This document shows positions 36,508 through 44,828 of a stretch of DNA of 64,000 bases, piece after piece. The DNA is from Pseudomonas sp. B33.4 (GTDB taxonomy: Bacteria; Pseudomonadota; Gammaproteobacteria; Pseudomonadales; Pseudomonadaceae): the NCBI RefSeq assembly GCF_034555375.1, contig NZ_CP140706.1, forward strand, positions 1,355,001 through 1,419,000, read 5' to 3'. The notes beneath the pieces were generated by a model. The model did no database searches, was not told the origin of the DNA, and saw only the letters and a program-made list of their open reading frames with translations. The position numbers and the translations under genes were made by a program. Each line of letters starts with the position of its first letter. Within the stretch, counting starts at the first letter, position 1.

Positions 36508-36757
36508 ACCCTCACCCCAGCCCTCTCCCAGAGGGAGAGGGAGCCGACCGGGGTGGCTGGCGAGCTACATCGACCTGAAAAACCGAGTCGATTATGGATT
36601 GGGTGACAGCACGAAACGAGCTAACTCTGGATTCGGCACTACACGAACCAAGTTGATTCCGGATTCGGCACAGAACTGTCAGGTCGGCGTAAGTCTGCAG
36701 CATCCCCCAATCAGTCCCCTCTCCCTCCGGGAGAGGGTTAGGGTGAGGGGCTCTTGA
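36508..36757. repeat. Composite CCCTCACCCC repeat element, long version
   Basis: Two outward GC-rich hairpins, CCCTCACCCCAGCCCTCTCCC at about 36510 and its complement GGGAGAGGGTTAGGGTGAGG at about 36731, bound a core containing CGACCTGAAAAACCGAGTCG, ATTATGGATT, TCAGGTCGGCGTAAG and CCCCCAATCAGTCCCC. The core also carries two GGATTCGGCAC copies absent from the sister element at 45.6 kb. The 334-base gap between the exonuclease and quiP genes holds only this element. Confidence 0.82.
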
Positions 36758-36765
36758 TTTACAGC

Positions 36766-39216
36766 TTATTTGCCGGGAGTAAGGGTCAGGCGGGTTTTGC
36801 CATACACCCGATCAAAGTTCTGCGGCTGCATCGGCAAGCCGATGTACTGCCCCTTCAGCCACGCATCAATCCCGTTGAGGTAATTCGGACTGACCGGATT
36901 ACCCGACTGCCCCGTTCCGTTCTGCCCCATCAGCGGCTCGGTCTGGCCGAAGTCGACGATGAAGCGCATCGACGGCGCGCGGGTGGTGGTGAAATCCTGA
37001 CCCCAGGCAAACGCTGCAGTGTTCAACGTTGTGTGATCGCCACCCGCTGCCAGTGGGCCGCGCACAGTCTGGCCATTGCTGTTCTTCCAGGCATAGCTGT
37101 GCAACTTGCCCCACTGCCAGGCCCGGTGATCGCCGCCCAACTGACTCTCGCCAGCGCTGATCGCTGCGGCAAAGCTGCGGGCAAGAATCACCGCTTTGTC
37201 TTCTTTCTGCGGTGTGCGGATGTCGTCCCAAAACGGACTGTCTTCGCGCCCCAACAGATGGTCAGCCTGCGCTGCGTAGGACAAATCACCATTGGCGATA
37301 AACGCCTTCCACGCAGGACTCGATTCCGGACCGAGCTCATCGAGGAAGATCTGCTTCATGCTTTCCTGCAGGAACAGTTCGTAGATCGCCGCATCCGCCG
37401 AGGTCGGGCTGAGCTTGCCGTCGAATGCCATCAACCGCGTGAACGCTTCACGCGCCTTGCTGCGATCCGCTTCCGGCAGGGCATCGATCGCCTGTTTCAA
37501 CGTTTGTTTCATGCCCGGCGCTTCGAAGACTTTTTTCAGCTTGGCGGCGAAGGTGGTGGTCTGGTCGTACTGCATGGCGATCACGCTGCGGCTGTCGTGC
37601 TTGCCGCTGCCGGCCAGTTCCGCCAGACGTTCGCCACGCTCCGGTGCCGCCCAGGAGTTCGACAGTTGCATGCCGTAACCATGAGGAATCACGCGCTGGT
37701 TGGCGGTGCCGAGCCAGCCTTGTGCCGGATCCTGATCGTACGGATGCAGCATCGGGTCGGCGTAACCGTCCCAGTCGTAACGACCTTCCCAGCCCGGCGA
37801 TGGCAGCAAACCTTCACCTTCGCGGCGATTCGGGAAGCGCCCGGTGACTTGCCAGCCAATGTTGCTCGCATCGGCGAACACCAGATTCAGGGCGATGGCG
37901 CGGATTTCCCGGCTGGCGTCCGACGCTCGTTCTACGGTTTGCGCGCGGGTCAGGTCAAAAAACGCATCCAGCGACTTGTCGTCAGTGAAGCTCGGCGTTT
38001 GCAGGGCCAGACCGAAACCGCTGCCTTGGGCCGCCGCTTGGGCACTGTTGAGCAACGCGCCGTGGCGGGTTTCATAGACCGCTTCACGAATCGGTCGCTG
38101 GCCTTTGACGAAGTAGGTTTCGTTGCGCACGCCCAGTGGCTGCCATTTGCCGTTGACCTCGTAGGTCAAACTGCTGCCCTGGCGACGGATTTTTTCCAGG
38201 AACAGGTCCTGGTTGTCGCCGAGCACGCTGGTCATGCTCCACGCCACTTTGCCGTTAAAGCCACCTAGCACCAGCGGCAAACCGGCAACGGTCACGCCCG
38301 CCGCCTGATATTTCGGCGCGCGAATCTGCACGAAGCTCCACAGCGACGGCGCGGCCAGCGGCCCATGGGCGTCGCTGGCCAACAGGCTCTTGCCGCTGCG
38401 GCTGCGTTGCGGGGCGATCGCCCAGTTGTTCGAAGACGTGGTGCCGAGCAAGTTGAGTGCCGACAGTTGCTGGCTGGCGCCGCTCAATTCAGTCAGCCCG
38501 GGAATCTGCCCGTTGAGCTTGAGGCCTTGCAGCTTGTCGGCTTCGGCCAGTGGCAGGTTTTCGTCAGGCGCGGACGGCGTCAGCCAGGCGAGTTTGTCGG
38601 TGGTCACGGTTTGCGCCAGCACCAGCGAGGAAATTTCTTCCGGCAGGTTGGCTGACTGGCTGAAATTCAACAGGGCGAAAATCAGCGCCGAGTCTTCCGG
38701 TTTCCAGTATTCAGGCTTGTAACCGCTGGACGCGAGATCGCCCGGCAGTTTGTCGGCGTAGCGGAACAGGTAGGCGTTGACGCCCCGCGCATAGACTTCG
38801 AAGAAACGCTTGAGGCGTGGCGACGAGGCCTTGTACAGCTCGCCGGCGCTTTTCTTCAGATTGACCGCGCGCATGTAGCGGTCGGCATCGAGCATCGACG
38901 CGCCGGACATTTCCGCCAGACGGCCCTGCGCCAACAGACGCAGGGTAACCATTTGATTGATGCGGTCGCTGGCGTGGACGTAGCCGAGGCTGAACAGTGC
39001 GTCGTGGAAAGTATTACTTTCGATCAACGGCATGCCCATGGCATTGCGTCGAACCGACACGTTCTGCGCCAGGCCCTTGAGCGGCTGCACGCCGGAGGTC
39101 GGTGGGAGGGTGTCCTGAGCGTTCCAGGTCTGGCAACCGGACAGGCCCAAAACACCGGCCACTGCTGCGGCAACGCCGAACCGGGGAAGAAAATGTGTGA
39201 GGGCTGGCGAGGCCAT
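36766..39216 (-). CDS. quiP: Penicillin-acylase-family N-acyl-homoserine lactone acylase, QuiP-like
   Basis: An 816-residue Ntn-hydrolase precursor. The N-terminus is hydrophobic and carries a lipobox-like GLSGC at about residues 24-28, followed by the alpha chain. The catalytic nucleophile of the beta chain is the first Ser of SNNWAI at about residue 264, in the order [23 protein letters not shown] and the late [11 protein letters not shown] with the helper residues follow. The family hydrolyses N-acyl-homoserine lactones or related amides. The name rests on family, length and a GST neighbour as at PA1032-PA1033 in P. aeruginosa, where QuiP degrades long-chain acyl-HSL. Substrate here is untested. 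Confidence 0.72.
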   Translation of the reverse strand: MASPALTHFLPRFGVAAAVAGVLGLSGCQTWNAQDTLPPTSGVQPLKGLAQNVSVRRNAMGMPLIESNTFHDALFSLGYVHASDRINQMVTLRLLAQGRLAEMSGASMLDADRYMRAVNLKKSAGELYKASSPRLKRFFEVYARGVNAYLFRYADKLPGDLASSGYKPEYWKPEDSALIFALLNFSQSANLPEEISSLVLAQTVTTDKLAWLTPSAPDENLPLAEADKLQGLKLNGQIPGLTELSGASQQLSALNLLGTTSSNNWAIAPQRSRSGKSLLASDAHGPLAAPSLWSFVQIRAPKYQAAGVTVAGLPLVLGGFNGKVAWSMTSVLGDNQDLFLEKIRRQGSSLTYEVNGKWQPLGVRNETYFVKGQRPIREAVYETRHGALLNSAQAAAQGSGFGLALQTPSFTDDKSLDAFFDLTRAQTVERASDASREIRAIALNLVFADASNIGWQVTGRFPNRREGEGLLPSPGWEGRYDWDGYADPMLHPYDQDPAQGWLGTANQRVIPHGYGMQLSNSWAAPERGERLAELAGSGKHDSRSVIAMQYDQTTTFAAKLKKVFEAPGMKQTLKQAIDALPEADRSKAREAFTRLMAFDGKLSPTSADAAIYELFLQESMKQIFLDELGPESSPAWKAFIANGDLSYAAQADHLLGREDSPFWDDIRTPQKEDKAVILARSFAAAISAGESQLGGDHRAWQWGKLHSYAWKNSNGQTVRGPLAAGGDHTTLNTAAFAWGQDFTTTRAPSMRFIVDFGQTEPLMGQNGTGQSGNPVSPNYLNGIDAWLKGQYIGLPMQPQNFDRVYGKTRLTLTPGK

Positions 39217-39322
39217 GGCAAAGCTCCTGCGGGGGGTAGCGTCAGTAAAGGCGCTACGTTAGTGAGCAGGAGGTGGCCGCGCAAGCGGGGGCGGGGGTTA
39301 TTTGCGTATTTCTGTCGAATGG

Positions 39323-39398
39323 AAAAGATTGCAGCCTGCGGCAGCTCCTACATAGGCATGCATTCCCCCGTAGGGGCTGCCGAAGGCTGCGATCTTTT
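39323..39398. repeat. REP pair, GATCGCAGCC family, one arm mutated
   Basis: Left arm AAAAGATTGCAGCCTGCGGC carries changes relative to the right arm GCCGAAGGCTGCGATCTTTT. It lies between quiP and the GST gene. Confidence 0.8.
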
Positions 39399-39407
39399 GC
39401 CGTTCAA

Positions 39408-40052
39408 TCAAGCCTTCGGTGGATTGATCTTCTGCACCAGCGCGTAGGCCTTAACGGTCGCGGGGCGATCCTTGATGTGGTTGAACCAGCGCTGCACATG
39501 CGGGAAGTCTTCAAGGTTCTGGCTTTGCCATTTGTGCGAGACGATCCACGGATAGATCGCCATGTCGGCAATGCTGTATTCGCTGCCGGCGACGAATTCG
39601 TTATCAGCCAGTTGCTTGTTCAACACGCCATACAAACGTGCGGTCTCGTCGATGTAGCGTTTGATCGCGTAGGGGATTTTCTCCGGGGCGAACTGGCTGA
39701 AGTGATGGTTCTGCCCGGCCATTGGCCCCAGCCCGCCCATTTGCCAGAACAGCCATTGCAGCGCCGTTTGCCGACCACGCAGGTCCTTGGGCAGAAACTT
39801 CCCGGTCTTCTCCGCCAGATACAAAAGAATCGCCCCGGACTCGAACAGCGACAACGGCTCGCCGCCATCGGCCGGTTCATGATCGACGATGGCCGGGATG
39901 CGGTTGTTCGGGGCGATTTTCAGAAAATGCGGCTGAAACTGCTCACCCTGACCGATGTTGATCGGGTGCACGTTGTACGGTAGGCCGGCTTCTTCGAGGA
40001 ACAGGGAAATCTTGTGGCCGTTGGGGGTGGTCCAGTAATACAGGTCGATCAT
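39408..40052 (-). CDS. Nu-class glutathione S-transferase (YfcG-like)
   Basis: A 214-residue glutathione transferase. The thioredoxin-fold N-terminus has TPNGHKISLFLEEAGLPY (about residues 8-25), NNRIPAIVDHEPADGGEPL and SLFESGAILLYLAEKTGKFL. The helical C-terminal domain follows with GGLGPMAGQNHHF. These match E. coli YfcG, a nu-class enzyme with disulfide-bond reductase activity toward glutathione disulfides. The Thr-Pro-Asn at the active-site loop replaces the usual Tyr or Ser. Start ATG 40052 (MIDLYYWTTPNG) matches the family N-terminus. The adjacent acylase gene on the same strand, 192 bases downstream, is separated by a REP pair. Confidence 0.9.
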   Translation of the reverse strand: MIDLYYWTTPNGHKISLFLEEAGLPYNVHPINIGQGEQFQPHFLKIAPNNRIPAIVDHEPADGGEPLSLFESGAILLYLAEKTGKFLPKDLRGRQTALQWLFWQMGGLGPMAGQNHHFSQFAPEKIPYAIKRYIDETARLYGVLNKQLADNEFVAGSEYSIADMAIYPWIVSHKWQSQNLEDFPHVQRWFNHIKDRPATVKAYALVQKINPPKA

Positions 40053-40183
40053 GGAGAACTCCAAAGCAGAAATGGACTTGCGTGCGGACAGCAAACGCCG
40101 GCGTCAGGTCGTCCCGTGTGCGTTTGATCGCTTGCCTGGTAGGAAGAGGTGATGCTGAACTGCGCAGAATTCAATGACCCCGC

Positions 40184-40756
40184 ATGAGAAAAATCGCCAT
40201 GGAGCTTCAGGCCAACGCTGCACTGATCATCATCGACCAGCAAAAAGGCATCCTGCAGCCGCGTCTGGGGCCGCGCAATAATCCTCTGGCTGAGGAACGG
40301 ATTCTTGATCTGCTGGGGTTTTGGCGGCGTAGCTCAAGGCCGGTGATTCATGTGCAGCACCTGTCGCGCGAGCCTGATTCGGTGTTTTGGCCCGAGCAGG
40401 AAGGCGTTGAGTTTCAGCAGCGATTTTTGCCGCAGGACGGCGAATGGCTGATTCAGAAACAGGTGCCGGATGCGTTTTGTGTCAGCGGCTTGGAGGCGCA
40501 GTTGCGTGGGGCGGGGGTCGGGCAACTGATCATCGTGGGCGTGGCGACCCATAACTCGGTTGAGTCAACGGCGCGCTCGGCGGGCAACCTGGGGTTTGAT
40601 ACGTGGGTGGCGGAGGATGCGTGCTTTACCTTCGACAAGGCCGATTATTTCGGCACGCTGCGCACGGCTGAAGAGGTGCACGCGATGTCGCTGGGGAATT
40701 TGCACGGGGAGTATGCGACGGTGGTCAGTGCTGCCCTGATTTTGGCAGCCGACTGA
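40184..40756 (+). CDS. Isochorismatase-like hydrolase with Ser replacing the catalytic Cys
   Basis: A 190-residue protein of the isochorismatase/cysteine hydrolase fold. The first catalytic residue is the Asp in ALIIIDQQKGI at about residue 18, and the Lys of the triad is probably in WLIQKQVPDAF at about residue 92. The third, normally a Cys in a T-x-x-CV-x-x-TAR motif, is Ser here: THNSVESTAR at about 126-135. The tail AMSLGNLHGEYATVVS is conserved among related proteins I recall with the same NSV motif, so this is a subfamily rather than a defect of this copy. Starts at 40184 (MRKIAMEL) and 40199 (MELQAN) are both possible. Confidence 0.78.
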   Translation: MRKIAMELQANAALIIIDQQKGILQPRLGPRNNPLAEERILDLLGFWRRSSRPVIHVQHLSREPDSVFWPEQEGVEFQQRFLPQDGEWLIQKQVPDAFCVSGLEAQLRGAGVGQLIIVGVATHNSVESTARSAGNLGFDTWVAEDACFTFDKADYFGTLRTAEEVHAMSLGNLHGEYATVVSAALILAAD

Positions 40757-40760
40757 TAAA

Positions 40761-40854
40761 CCTGTGGGAGCTGGCTTGCCAGCGATGGCGGAGTAACAGG
40801 CGACATCAATGTTGAATGTGCCGGCCTCATCGCTGGCAAGCCAGCTCCCACAGG
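40761..40854. repeat. REP pair, GTGGGAGCTGGCTTGCCAGCGATG family
   Basis: Inverted arms CCTGTGGGAGCTGGCTTGCC and complement about 45 bases apart, same family as at 6.7 kb. A single unpaired REP half of the GTGGGAGCGAGCTTGCTCGCGA family follows at 40897-40920. Confidence 0.88.
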
Positions 40855-40896
40855 GCCTGCGGATGTCCACAAAAATGTGTTCAGTGCAGATCAACG

Positions 40897-40920
40897 GTGG
40901 GAGCGAGCTTGCTCGCGAAA
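40897..40920 (+). repeat. Solitary REP half-site
   Basis: GTGGGAGCGAGCTTGCTCGC occurs here without an inverted partner, 42 bases after a complete pair of another family. Most REPs in this window are paired. Confidence 0.75.
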
Positions 40921-40957
40921 GCGGCAGGTCAGGCGAAGAGGGTCTTCGCCCCGGGCA

Positions 40958-41161
40958 TCAAGCGCCGTGGCATTTCTTGAATTTCTTGCCGTTGCCGCAT
41001 GGGCAAGGATCGTTGCGGCCGACGTCTTTCAGGGCGTTGCGCACCGGTTCCTGGTGGGCGTGGCCGCAGTTCGGGCCGTGCACGTGGCCATGGTCATGCT
41101 CGTGATGATGGTCATGATCGTGGTTGCAGTCAGGGCCATGGACATGAGGTTGCTGGGTCAT
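40958..41161 (-). CDS. Small His-rich SEC-C zinc-binding protein
   Basis: A 67-residue protein. Its C-terminal 20 residues are an SEC-C zinc motif, [19 protein letters not shown], as at the end of SecA. The N-terminal half is extremely rich in His and Asp: two copies of an HVHGPxC unit flank a run of [13 protein letters not shown], which is likely to bind several metal ions. The function is unknown; metal storage, metal-dependent chaperoning or delivery of zinc are possibilities. Its start overlaps the stop of the LEA-type lipoprotein gene by four bases, so the two are translationally coupled. Confidence 0.82.
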   Translation of the reverse strand: MTQQPHVHGPDCNHDHDHHHEHDHGHVHGPNCGHAHQEPVRNALKDVGRNDPCPCGNGKKFKKCHGA

Positions 41162-41652
41162 CGGTGTTGCTCCGGAATTAAATCGGCGGGGATTATCACG
41201 CCATTGCGCTCAAGGTGCACGTAGTGGGCGATGAATAAACCGGTTTCCATTTCGCCCTGCAAACGATAGGGAATCTGCTGGTTCGGATTTTTCAGCATTT
41301 TCACCACGTCTTTTACCTTCGGCCACAGGTTGGTGCGGATTGGTACTTTGAAGTAGGCACTGCGCTTGGGTCCGACAGTGAACCAGTGTTCATGCTCGCC
41401 TTCGGCCAGCAGCATGTCGGCCAGATGAATGCGGTATTCGAGGCCGCGCACGGTCAGGTCGCTGTCGTTGGGGTTGTCGATGCGAAAGTGCAGAATGAAT
41501 TTCTGTTCGAGCAGTTTGGCGCGCACCACTTCGACCTTTACCAGGTGCACGGCGGGGTCGACGCTGTCGTCGCTGAACCACGACGCACAACCGCCGAGAT
41601 TCAGGATCAGCATCAGGGTGAAAACCTGGAATGTGCGCCATTGACTGAGCAT
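41158..41652 (-). CDS. LEA type 2/WHy-domain lipoprotein
   Basis: A 164-residue lipoprotein with signal [15 protein letters not shown] and lipidation at Cys of LGGC (about residue 22); Ala at +2 fits outer-membrane sorting. The mature part is an immunoglobulin-like LEA type 2 domain: [20 protein letters not shown], the family [18 protein letters not shown] (about 59-76), and [12 protein letters not shown] type 2 proteins are linked with desiccation and stress tolerance, but no function is known for the Pseudomonas form. It is coupled to the His-rich SEC-C gene downstream and lies 42 bases from the ychJ-like gene upstream. Confidence 0.82.
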   Translation of the reverse strand: MLSQWRTFQVFTLMLILNLGGCASWFSDDSVDPAVHLVKVEVVRAKLLEQKFILHFRIDNPNDSDLTVRGLEYRIHLADMLLAEGEHEHWFTVGPKRSAYFKVPIRTNLWPKVKDVVKMLKNPNQQIPYRLQGEMETGLFIAHYVHLERNGVIIPADLIPEQHR

Positions 41653-41694
41653 CGAGTAAAACTCCCTTTGGTCCCAGTCTAGTCGCCGACGAAT

Positions 41695-42171
41695 CTAAGC
41701 GCCGAAATACCCCGCGCAGCACTTCTTGAACTTCTGCCCGCTGGCGCACGGGCAACTGTCATTGCGCCCCAGCTTCAACTGCACCGTCGGATCAATGAAG
41801 TACCAGCGCCCGGCGTTCTGCACGAACGATGAGCGCTCGCGGTGGCTGTGCTCACCCTGATCATCGTGCCAGCGCGCGGTGAACGTGACGAAGGCATGCT
41901 CCGGCTGACCGCCGAGCACTTCCGAACTCTCCACTTCAAGGCCGAGCCAGGTGCTCTGCGCGCTCCAGTCGCTGATCGATTGACGATTCAGTCCCGCTTG
42001 CTGAGCAGGCAGGGTGGTCGCCACCAGGTAATCGATCAGCCCCAGCACATAGGCGCTGTAGCGCGAACGCATCAAGGCTTCGGCGCATGGCGCCGGATGG
42101 CCGTCGTGATAATGACCGCAGCAGGCATCCAGCAGATTGCCGCTGCCGCAAGGGCAAATGGCTGTACTCAT
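41695..42171 (-). CDS. YchJ-family protein with two SEC-C motifs
   Basis: A 158-residue UPF0225/YchJ protein: an N-terminal SEC-C motif ([14 protein letters not shown], residues 6-19), an NTF2-like middle domain ([29 protein letters not shown]) and a second SEC-C motif at the C-terminus ([18 protein letters not shown]). Both motifs keep the C-x-C and C-C or C-H zinc ligands. The function is unknown. Start ATG 42171 ([11 protein letters not shown]) is the family start; the longer frame from 42255 runs into the upstream gene. Confidence 0.9.
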   Translation of the reverse strand: MSTAICPCGSGNLLDACCGHYHDGHPAPCAEALMRSRYSAYVLGLIDYLVATTLPAQQAGLNRQSISDWSAQSTWLGLEVESSEVLGGQPEHAFVTFTARWHDDQGEHSHRERSSFVQNAGRWYFIDPTVQLKLGRNDSCPCASGQKFKKCCAGYFGA

Positions 42172-42175
42172 TGCA

Positions 42176-42673
42176 TTACCACCAGTATTTCCCGAAGTTT
42201 TCCGGATTGGCCCAAAACCGTGAGTTGAGCCAGTCGGGGACTTGTTTGTAGTCAAGCAGATCGTAGGTGAACAGGGTCAGCACTTGGTCGTCGCGTTGAA
42301 AGCGTTCGCTGGCTTGCAGTGCCAGTGAATAGAAGTCGGTTTCCTGCCAGCCGCTGGCCGATAGATCCGCCAGTACGACGATGCGGCTGGCGTTGAGATT
42401 ACGAATGCCGCCCAACAGATTCAGGCCATCGCGCTTGGGCAAATGTTCCAGGCAATCGACCACCAACGCCAGATCAAAACGCTGCGCTGCCAGTTCGGCG
42501 GGCAATGCGCCCGGCGCCGCATGGGCGACGACGGTGTACGGATGCGCCTCTTTAAAGGCGCTCAGGGCTGGGAATTCGCTGGCGCCGATCAGCAGCAGAC
42601 GCGCCGGGGCGTAGCGATCCAGCAAAGCGGCCAACGCCTGTTGCGGCGTACGGGAAGAAATGGCGACGTTCAT
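42176..42673 (-). CDS. Methyltransferase-fold protein, Pseudomonas DUF6231-type
   Basis: A 165-residue protein with a degenerate Rossmann-like methyltransferase fold: [16 protein letters not shown] in place of the SAM-binding GxGxG, then [21 protein letters not shown], the latter like the EHLP motif of class I methyltransferases. The family appears confined to Pseudomonas and relatives. Loss of the glycine motif makes SAM binding doubtful. The ATG at 42673 follows GAGGAG eight bases upstream; a TTG one codon earlier is not needed. It precedes the ychJ-like gene by four bases and is probably co-transcribed with 40958-42171. Confidence 0.72.
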   Translation of the reverse strand: MNVAISSRTPQQALAALLDRYAPARLLLIGASEFPALSAFKEAHPYTVVAHAAPGALPAELAAQRFDLALVVDCLEHLPKRDGLNLLGGIRNLNASRIVVLADLSASGWQETDFYSLALQASERFQRDDQVLTLFTYDLLDYKQVPDWLNSRFWANPENFGKYWW

Positions 42674-42827
42674 CAAAGCTCCTCAATCAGACCGCCAAGA
42701 CTAGCGCGCTCCTTCATCGGAGCCTAGCGCCCCTGTCTCGTGGCTTTGCGGCAAAAGCGCCAACGTCCTGTGAACACGGTCGCAAACTGCGGTGGCCTAT
42801 TGCTGGCGGAGATTAAAACTCCGGTCT

Positions 42828-42866
42828 TTACTCCCTGAATCGGTTTTAAGCCGATCCCTCAGGAGA
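42828..42866 (+). promoter_or_regulatory. Leader hairpin masking the ribosome site of the first OmpA-like gene
   Basis: CTCCCTGAATCGG (42831-42843) folds back on CCGATCCCTCAGGAG (42851-42865): ATCGG pairs with CCGAT, CTGA with TCAG, and CTC with GAG, with one small bulge and a CCC bulge. The AGGAG ribosome site, nine bases before the ATG, is fully paired. GTCTTTACTCC precedes it, as in the leader of the next gene. Confidence 0.6.
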
Positions 42867-42873
42867 AAACCAG

Positions 42874-43569
42874 ATGAGCATAGTTCGGACAGCATTACCT
42901 TTGATTCTGCTAACCAGTGTGTTGACTGGTTGCGCAGGTTTGCAGAAAACCGACTGGCCGACCTGTGCGGCGGTCGGTGGTGTCGTCGGTGCCGGTCTCG
43001 GCGCAACCGAGAGTTCGGCGTGGGCCGGCTACGGCGCGTTGTTGATCGGTGGCACGGCAGCGGCCTATTGCTGGGTACACGGTGATGGCGACGAAGACGG
43101 CGATGGCGTGCCGGACAGTCGCGACAAGTGCCCGGGCACGCCTAAAGGCGTACAGGTCGACGCTGACGGTTGCCCTCCACCAGCGCCTGCACCCGTGGTC
43201 GAAGAAGCTGTAGTGGTCAAGGAAGAAACCATTGTTATCCGTGATGTGCACTTCCAGTTCGACAAAGCCACGCTGACCGGCCCTGACAAGCAAGTACTCG
43301 ACAAGGTCGCCACCCGCCTGAAACAGGAATCCTCGACGGCGCAACTGACCGTGACCGGTCACACCGACAGCGTGGGCAGCGATGCCTACAACAAAAAACT
43401 GTCGGATCGTCGCGCGCACTCGGTGGTGGATTACCTGATCCAGCAAGGTGTGCCGCGCGCCAGCTTCGTTTCGGTGTCCGGTCTGGGTGAAAGCCAGCCT
43501 GTTGCCGATAACAAAACCGCTGACGGTCGCGCGCAAAACCGTCGTACCGAAATCAAAATCCAGCGTTAA
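42874..43569 (+). CDS. OmpA-family lipoprotein, tandem copy 1
   Basis: A 231-residue outer-membrane lipoprotein. The signal ends in the lipobox LTGC (Cys at about residue 19). A glycine-zipper-like membrane segment follows (GGVVGAGLGATESSAWAGYG), then a thrombospondin type 3 calcium-binding repeat (DGDEDGDGVPDSRDKCPGTP, about 68-87), then an OmpA peptidoglycan-binding domain (about 120-230) with VTGHTDSVGSDAYNKKLSDR and NRRTEIKI. It probably tethers the outer membrane to the wall. The next gene is a paralogue with the same layout. Translation may be limited by a hairpin over the ribosome site. Confidence 0.9.
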   Translation: MSIVRTALPLILLTSVLTGCAGLQKTDWPTCAAVGGVVGAGLGATESSAWAGYGALLIGGTAAAYCWVHGDGDEDGDGVPDSRDKCPGTPKGVQVDADGCPPPAPAPVVEEAVVVKEETIVIRDVHFQFDKATLTGPDKQVLDKVATRLKQESSTAQLTVTGHTDSVGSDAYNKKLSDRRAHSVVDYLIQQGVPRASFVSVSGLGESQPVADNKTADGRAQNRRTEIKIQR

Positions 43570-43577
43570 GCCCCTCT

Positions 43578-43615
43578 CGCATCCGCGCCTTGTGCAGTCG
43601 CGGATGCGGGTCTTT
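43578..43615 (+). terminator. Hairpin between the two OmpA-like genes
   Basis: CGCATCCGCG pairs with CGCGGATGCG around an 11-base loop and is followed by GGTCTTT. It is a plausible weak terminator that lets each OmpA-like gene be transcribed separately. Confidence 0.65.
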
Positions 43616-43616
43616 A

Positions 43617-43652
43617 CTCCTGTGTAACCGGTATGGGCCGGTGACACAGGAG
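43617..43652 (+). promoter_or_regulatory. Leader hairpin masking the ribosome site of the second OmpA-like gene
   Basis: CTCCTGTGT (43617-43625) is perfectly complementary to ACACAGGAG (43644-43652), and an inner ACCGG/CCGGT stem (43627-43631 and 43638-43642) continues the helix after one A-G mismatch. The AGGAG ribosome site is buried in the stem, eight bases before the ATG at 43661. Confidence 0.7.
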
Positions 43653-43660
43653 CTTTCACA

Positions 43661-44383
43661 ATGACTGTTTTCTCAAGGTCCGTCTTGCCGGTGCTGCTGC
43701 TAGGCAGCTTGCTCACCGGTTGCGCCACCCACAGTGATGGCACTGCACCCCTCAATCAACGTACGTGGCCGATCTGCAGCCTTATTGGCGGGCTGGTCGG
43801 TGGCGGTCTCGGCGCCATTGAAAGTGGCGGCTGGGCCGGTGGCGGCGCAGCGCTGGGGATTCTTACCGGCGGACTGATCTGTTATGCCCAGGACGGCGAT
43901 GAAGACGGCGACGGCGTGTTCGACCGCCGCGACCGTTGCCCGGACACCCCGGAAAATACCCCGGTCGATCACCGTGGTTGCCCGCTGCCGCAGTACCCGG
44001 TCACGGAAAAAGTGCCGGAGCCCGTACCGCAAACTGAGGTGATCACCCTCAGCGATGCCGGCAACGTGCTGTTTGATTTCGACAAGTCGGACCTGACCCC
44101 GGCGGCAAAAGCCCAGCTCGATACGCTGATGGACAAGCTGCGCAATGCTGACGTGGTAAGCATCAAGGTCATCGGCCACACCGACAGCAAAGGTTCGGAT
44201 GCGTATAACCAGGCTTTGTCGGAGCGACGTGCGAGCAGTGTCGCGGCGTATCTGTTGAGTCAGGGCCTGGCACCGAACAAACTCACCAGCGAAGGGCGCG
44301 GCGAAAGTGAGCCGGTGGCCGATAACGCAACCGATGAAGGCCGGGCGCAAAACCGGCGCGTGGAGTTGCACATAAATCGTTAG
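43661..44383 (+). CDS. OmpA-family lipoprotein, tandem copy 2
   Basis: A 240-residue paralogue of the preceding gene with the same order of parts: lipobox LTGC (Cys at about residue 21), Gly-rich membrane segment (GGLVGGGLGAIESGGWAGGG), thrombospondin type 3 repeat (DGDEDGDGVFDRRDRCPDTP), a Pro-rich linker and an OmpA domain with VIGHTDSKGSDAYNQALSER and QNRRVELHI. It should also bind peptidoglycan from the outer membrane. The strong hairpin over its ribosome site suggests translational control. I recall two OmpA-like genes in the equivalent P. aeruginosa region, but have not confirmed the match. Confidence 0.9.
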   Translation: MTVFSRSVLPVLLLGSLLTGCATHSDGTAPLNQRTWPICSLIGGLVGGGLGAIESGGWAGGGAALGILTGGLICYAQDGDEDGDGVFDRRDRCPDTPENTPVDHRGCPLPQYPVTEKVPEPVPQTEVITLSDAGNVLFDFDKSDLTPAAKAQLDTLMDKLRNADVVSIKVIGHTDSKGSDAYNQALSERRASSVAAYLLSQGLAPNKLTSEGRGESEPVADNATDEGRAQNRRVELHINR

Positions 44384-44546
44384 GGCGCGCCTGAAGGGCG
44401 CAGGCTAGAGCTGCCGGGCGACGATGAGCGTCGTTTCGGCAGCCATTTGGCAGGCGATGGAAGTTTTTTCATTTACCCCTCTGGCTTATCCCCCGCAGAA
44501 GCCGTTACTGTGCGCCCAAAGAATAATTCGCAACACGGGGGAGCGT

Positions 44547-44828
44547 ATGAAAGTGTTCTGGGGGCTGGGGCGATTGCTGACCCTGCTGTTCTGCTGCGTG
44601 GTACTGGCCAATCAACTGGTGCCGTTCGTACATCCGCTGCACCTGCTGGTCAATCTGGCTGGCGGCCTGCTGTTGCTGATTCATCTGCTCGAAGTGCTGC
44701 TGTGCAATCGCAGCCTCAAAGGCCGTCCGCACCCTTGGCGTGACCGTGGCCGCATCCTGCTGTTCGGCGTATTCCACTTGCAATCCATCCCGGCCCCGGC
44801 CGCTCCGGAGGCTTCTTCCCATGCGTAA
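44547..44828 (+). CDS. DUF1145 small membrane protein (YhhL-like)
   Basis: A 93-residue protein with two hydrophobic segments (about residues 7-28, LGRLLTLLFCCVVLANQLVP, and about 35-52, NLAGGLLLLIHLLEVLL), typical of DUF1145/YhhL. The function is unknown. The start ATG 44547 follows GGGGAG; the frame is open from 44424 without a better start. The stop overlaps the start of the next gene (ATGCG at 44821), so translation is coupled with the collagen-like protein gene. Confidence 0.78.
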   Translation: MKVFWGLGRLLTLLFCCVVLANQLVPFVHPLHLLVNLAGGLLLLIHLLEVLLCNRSLKGRPHPWRDRGRILLFGVFHLQSIPAPAAPEASSHA

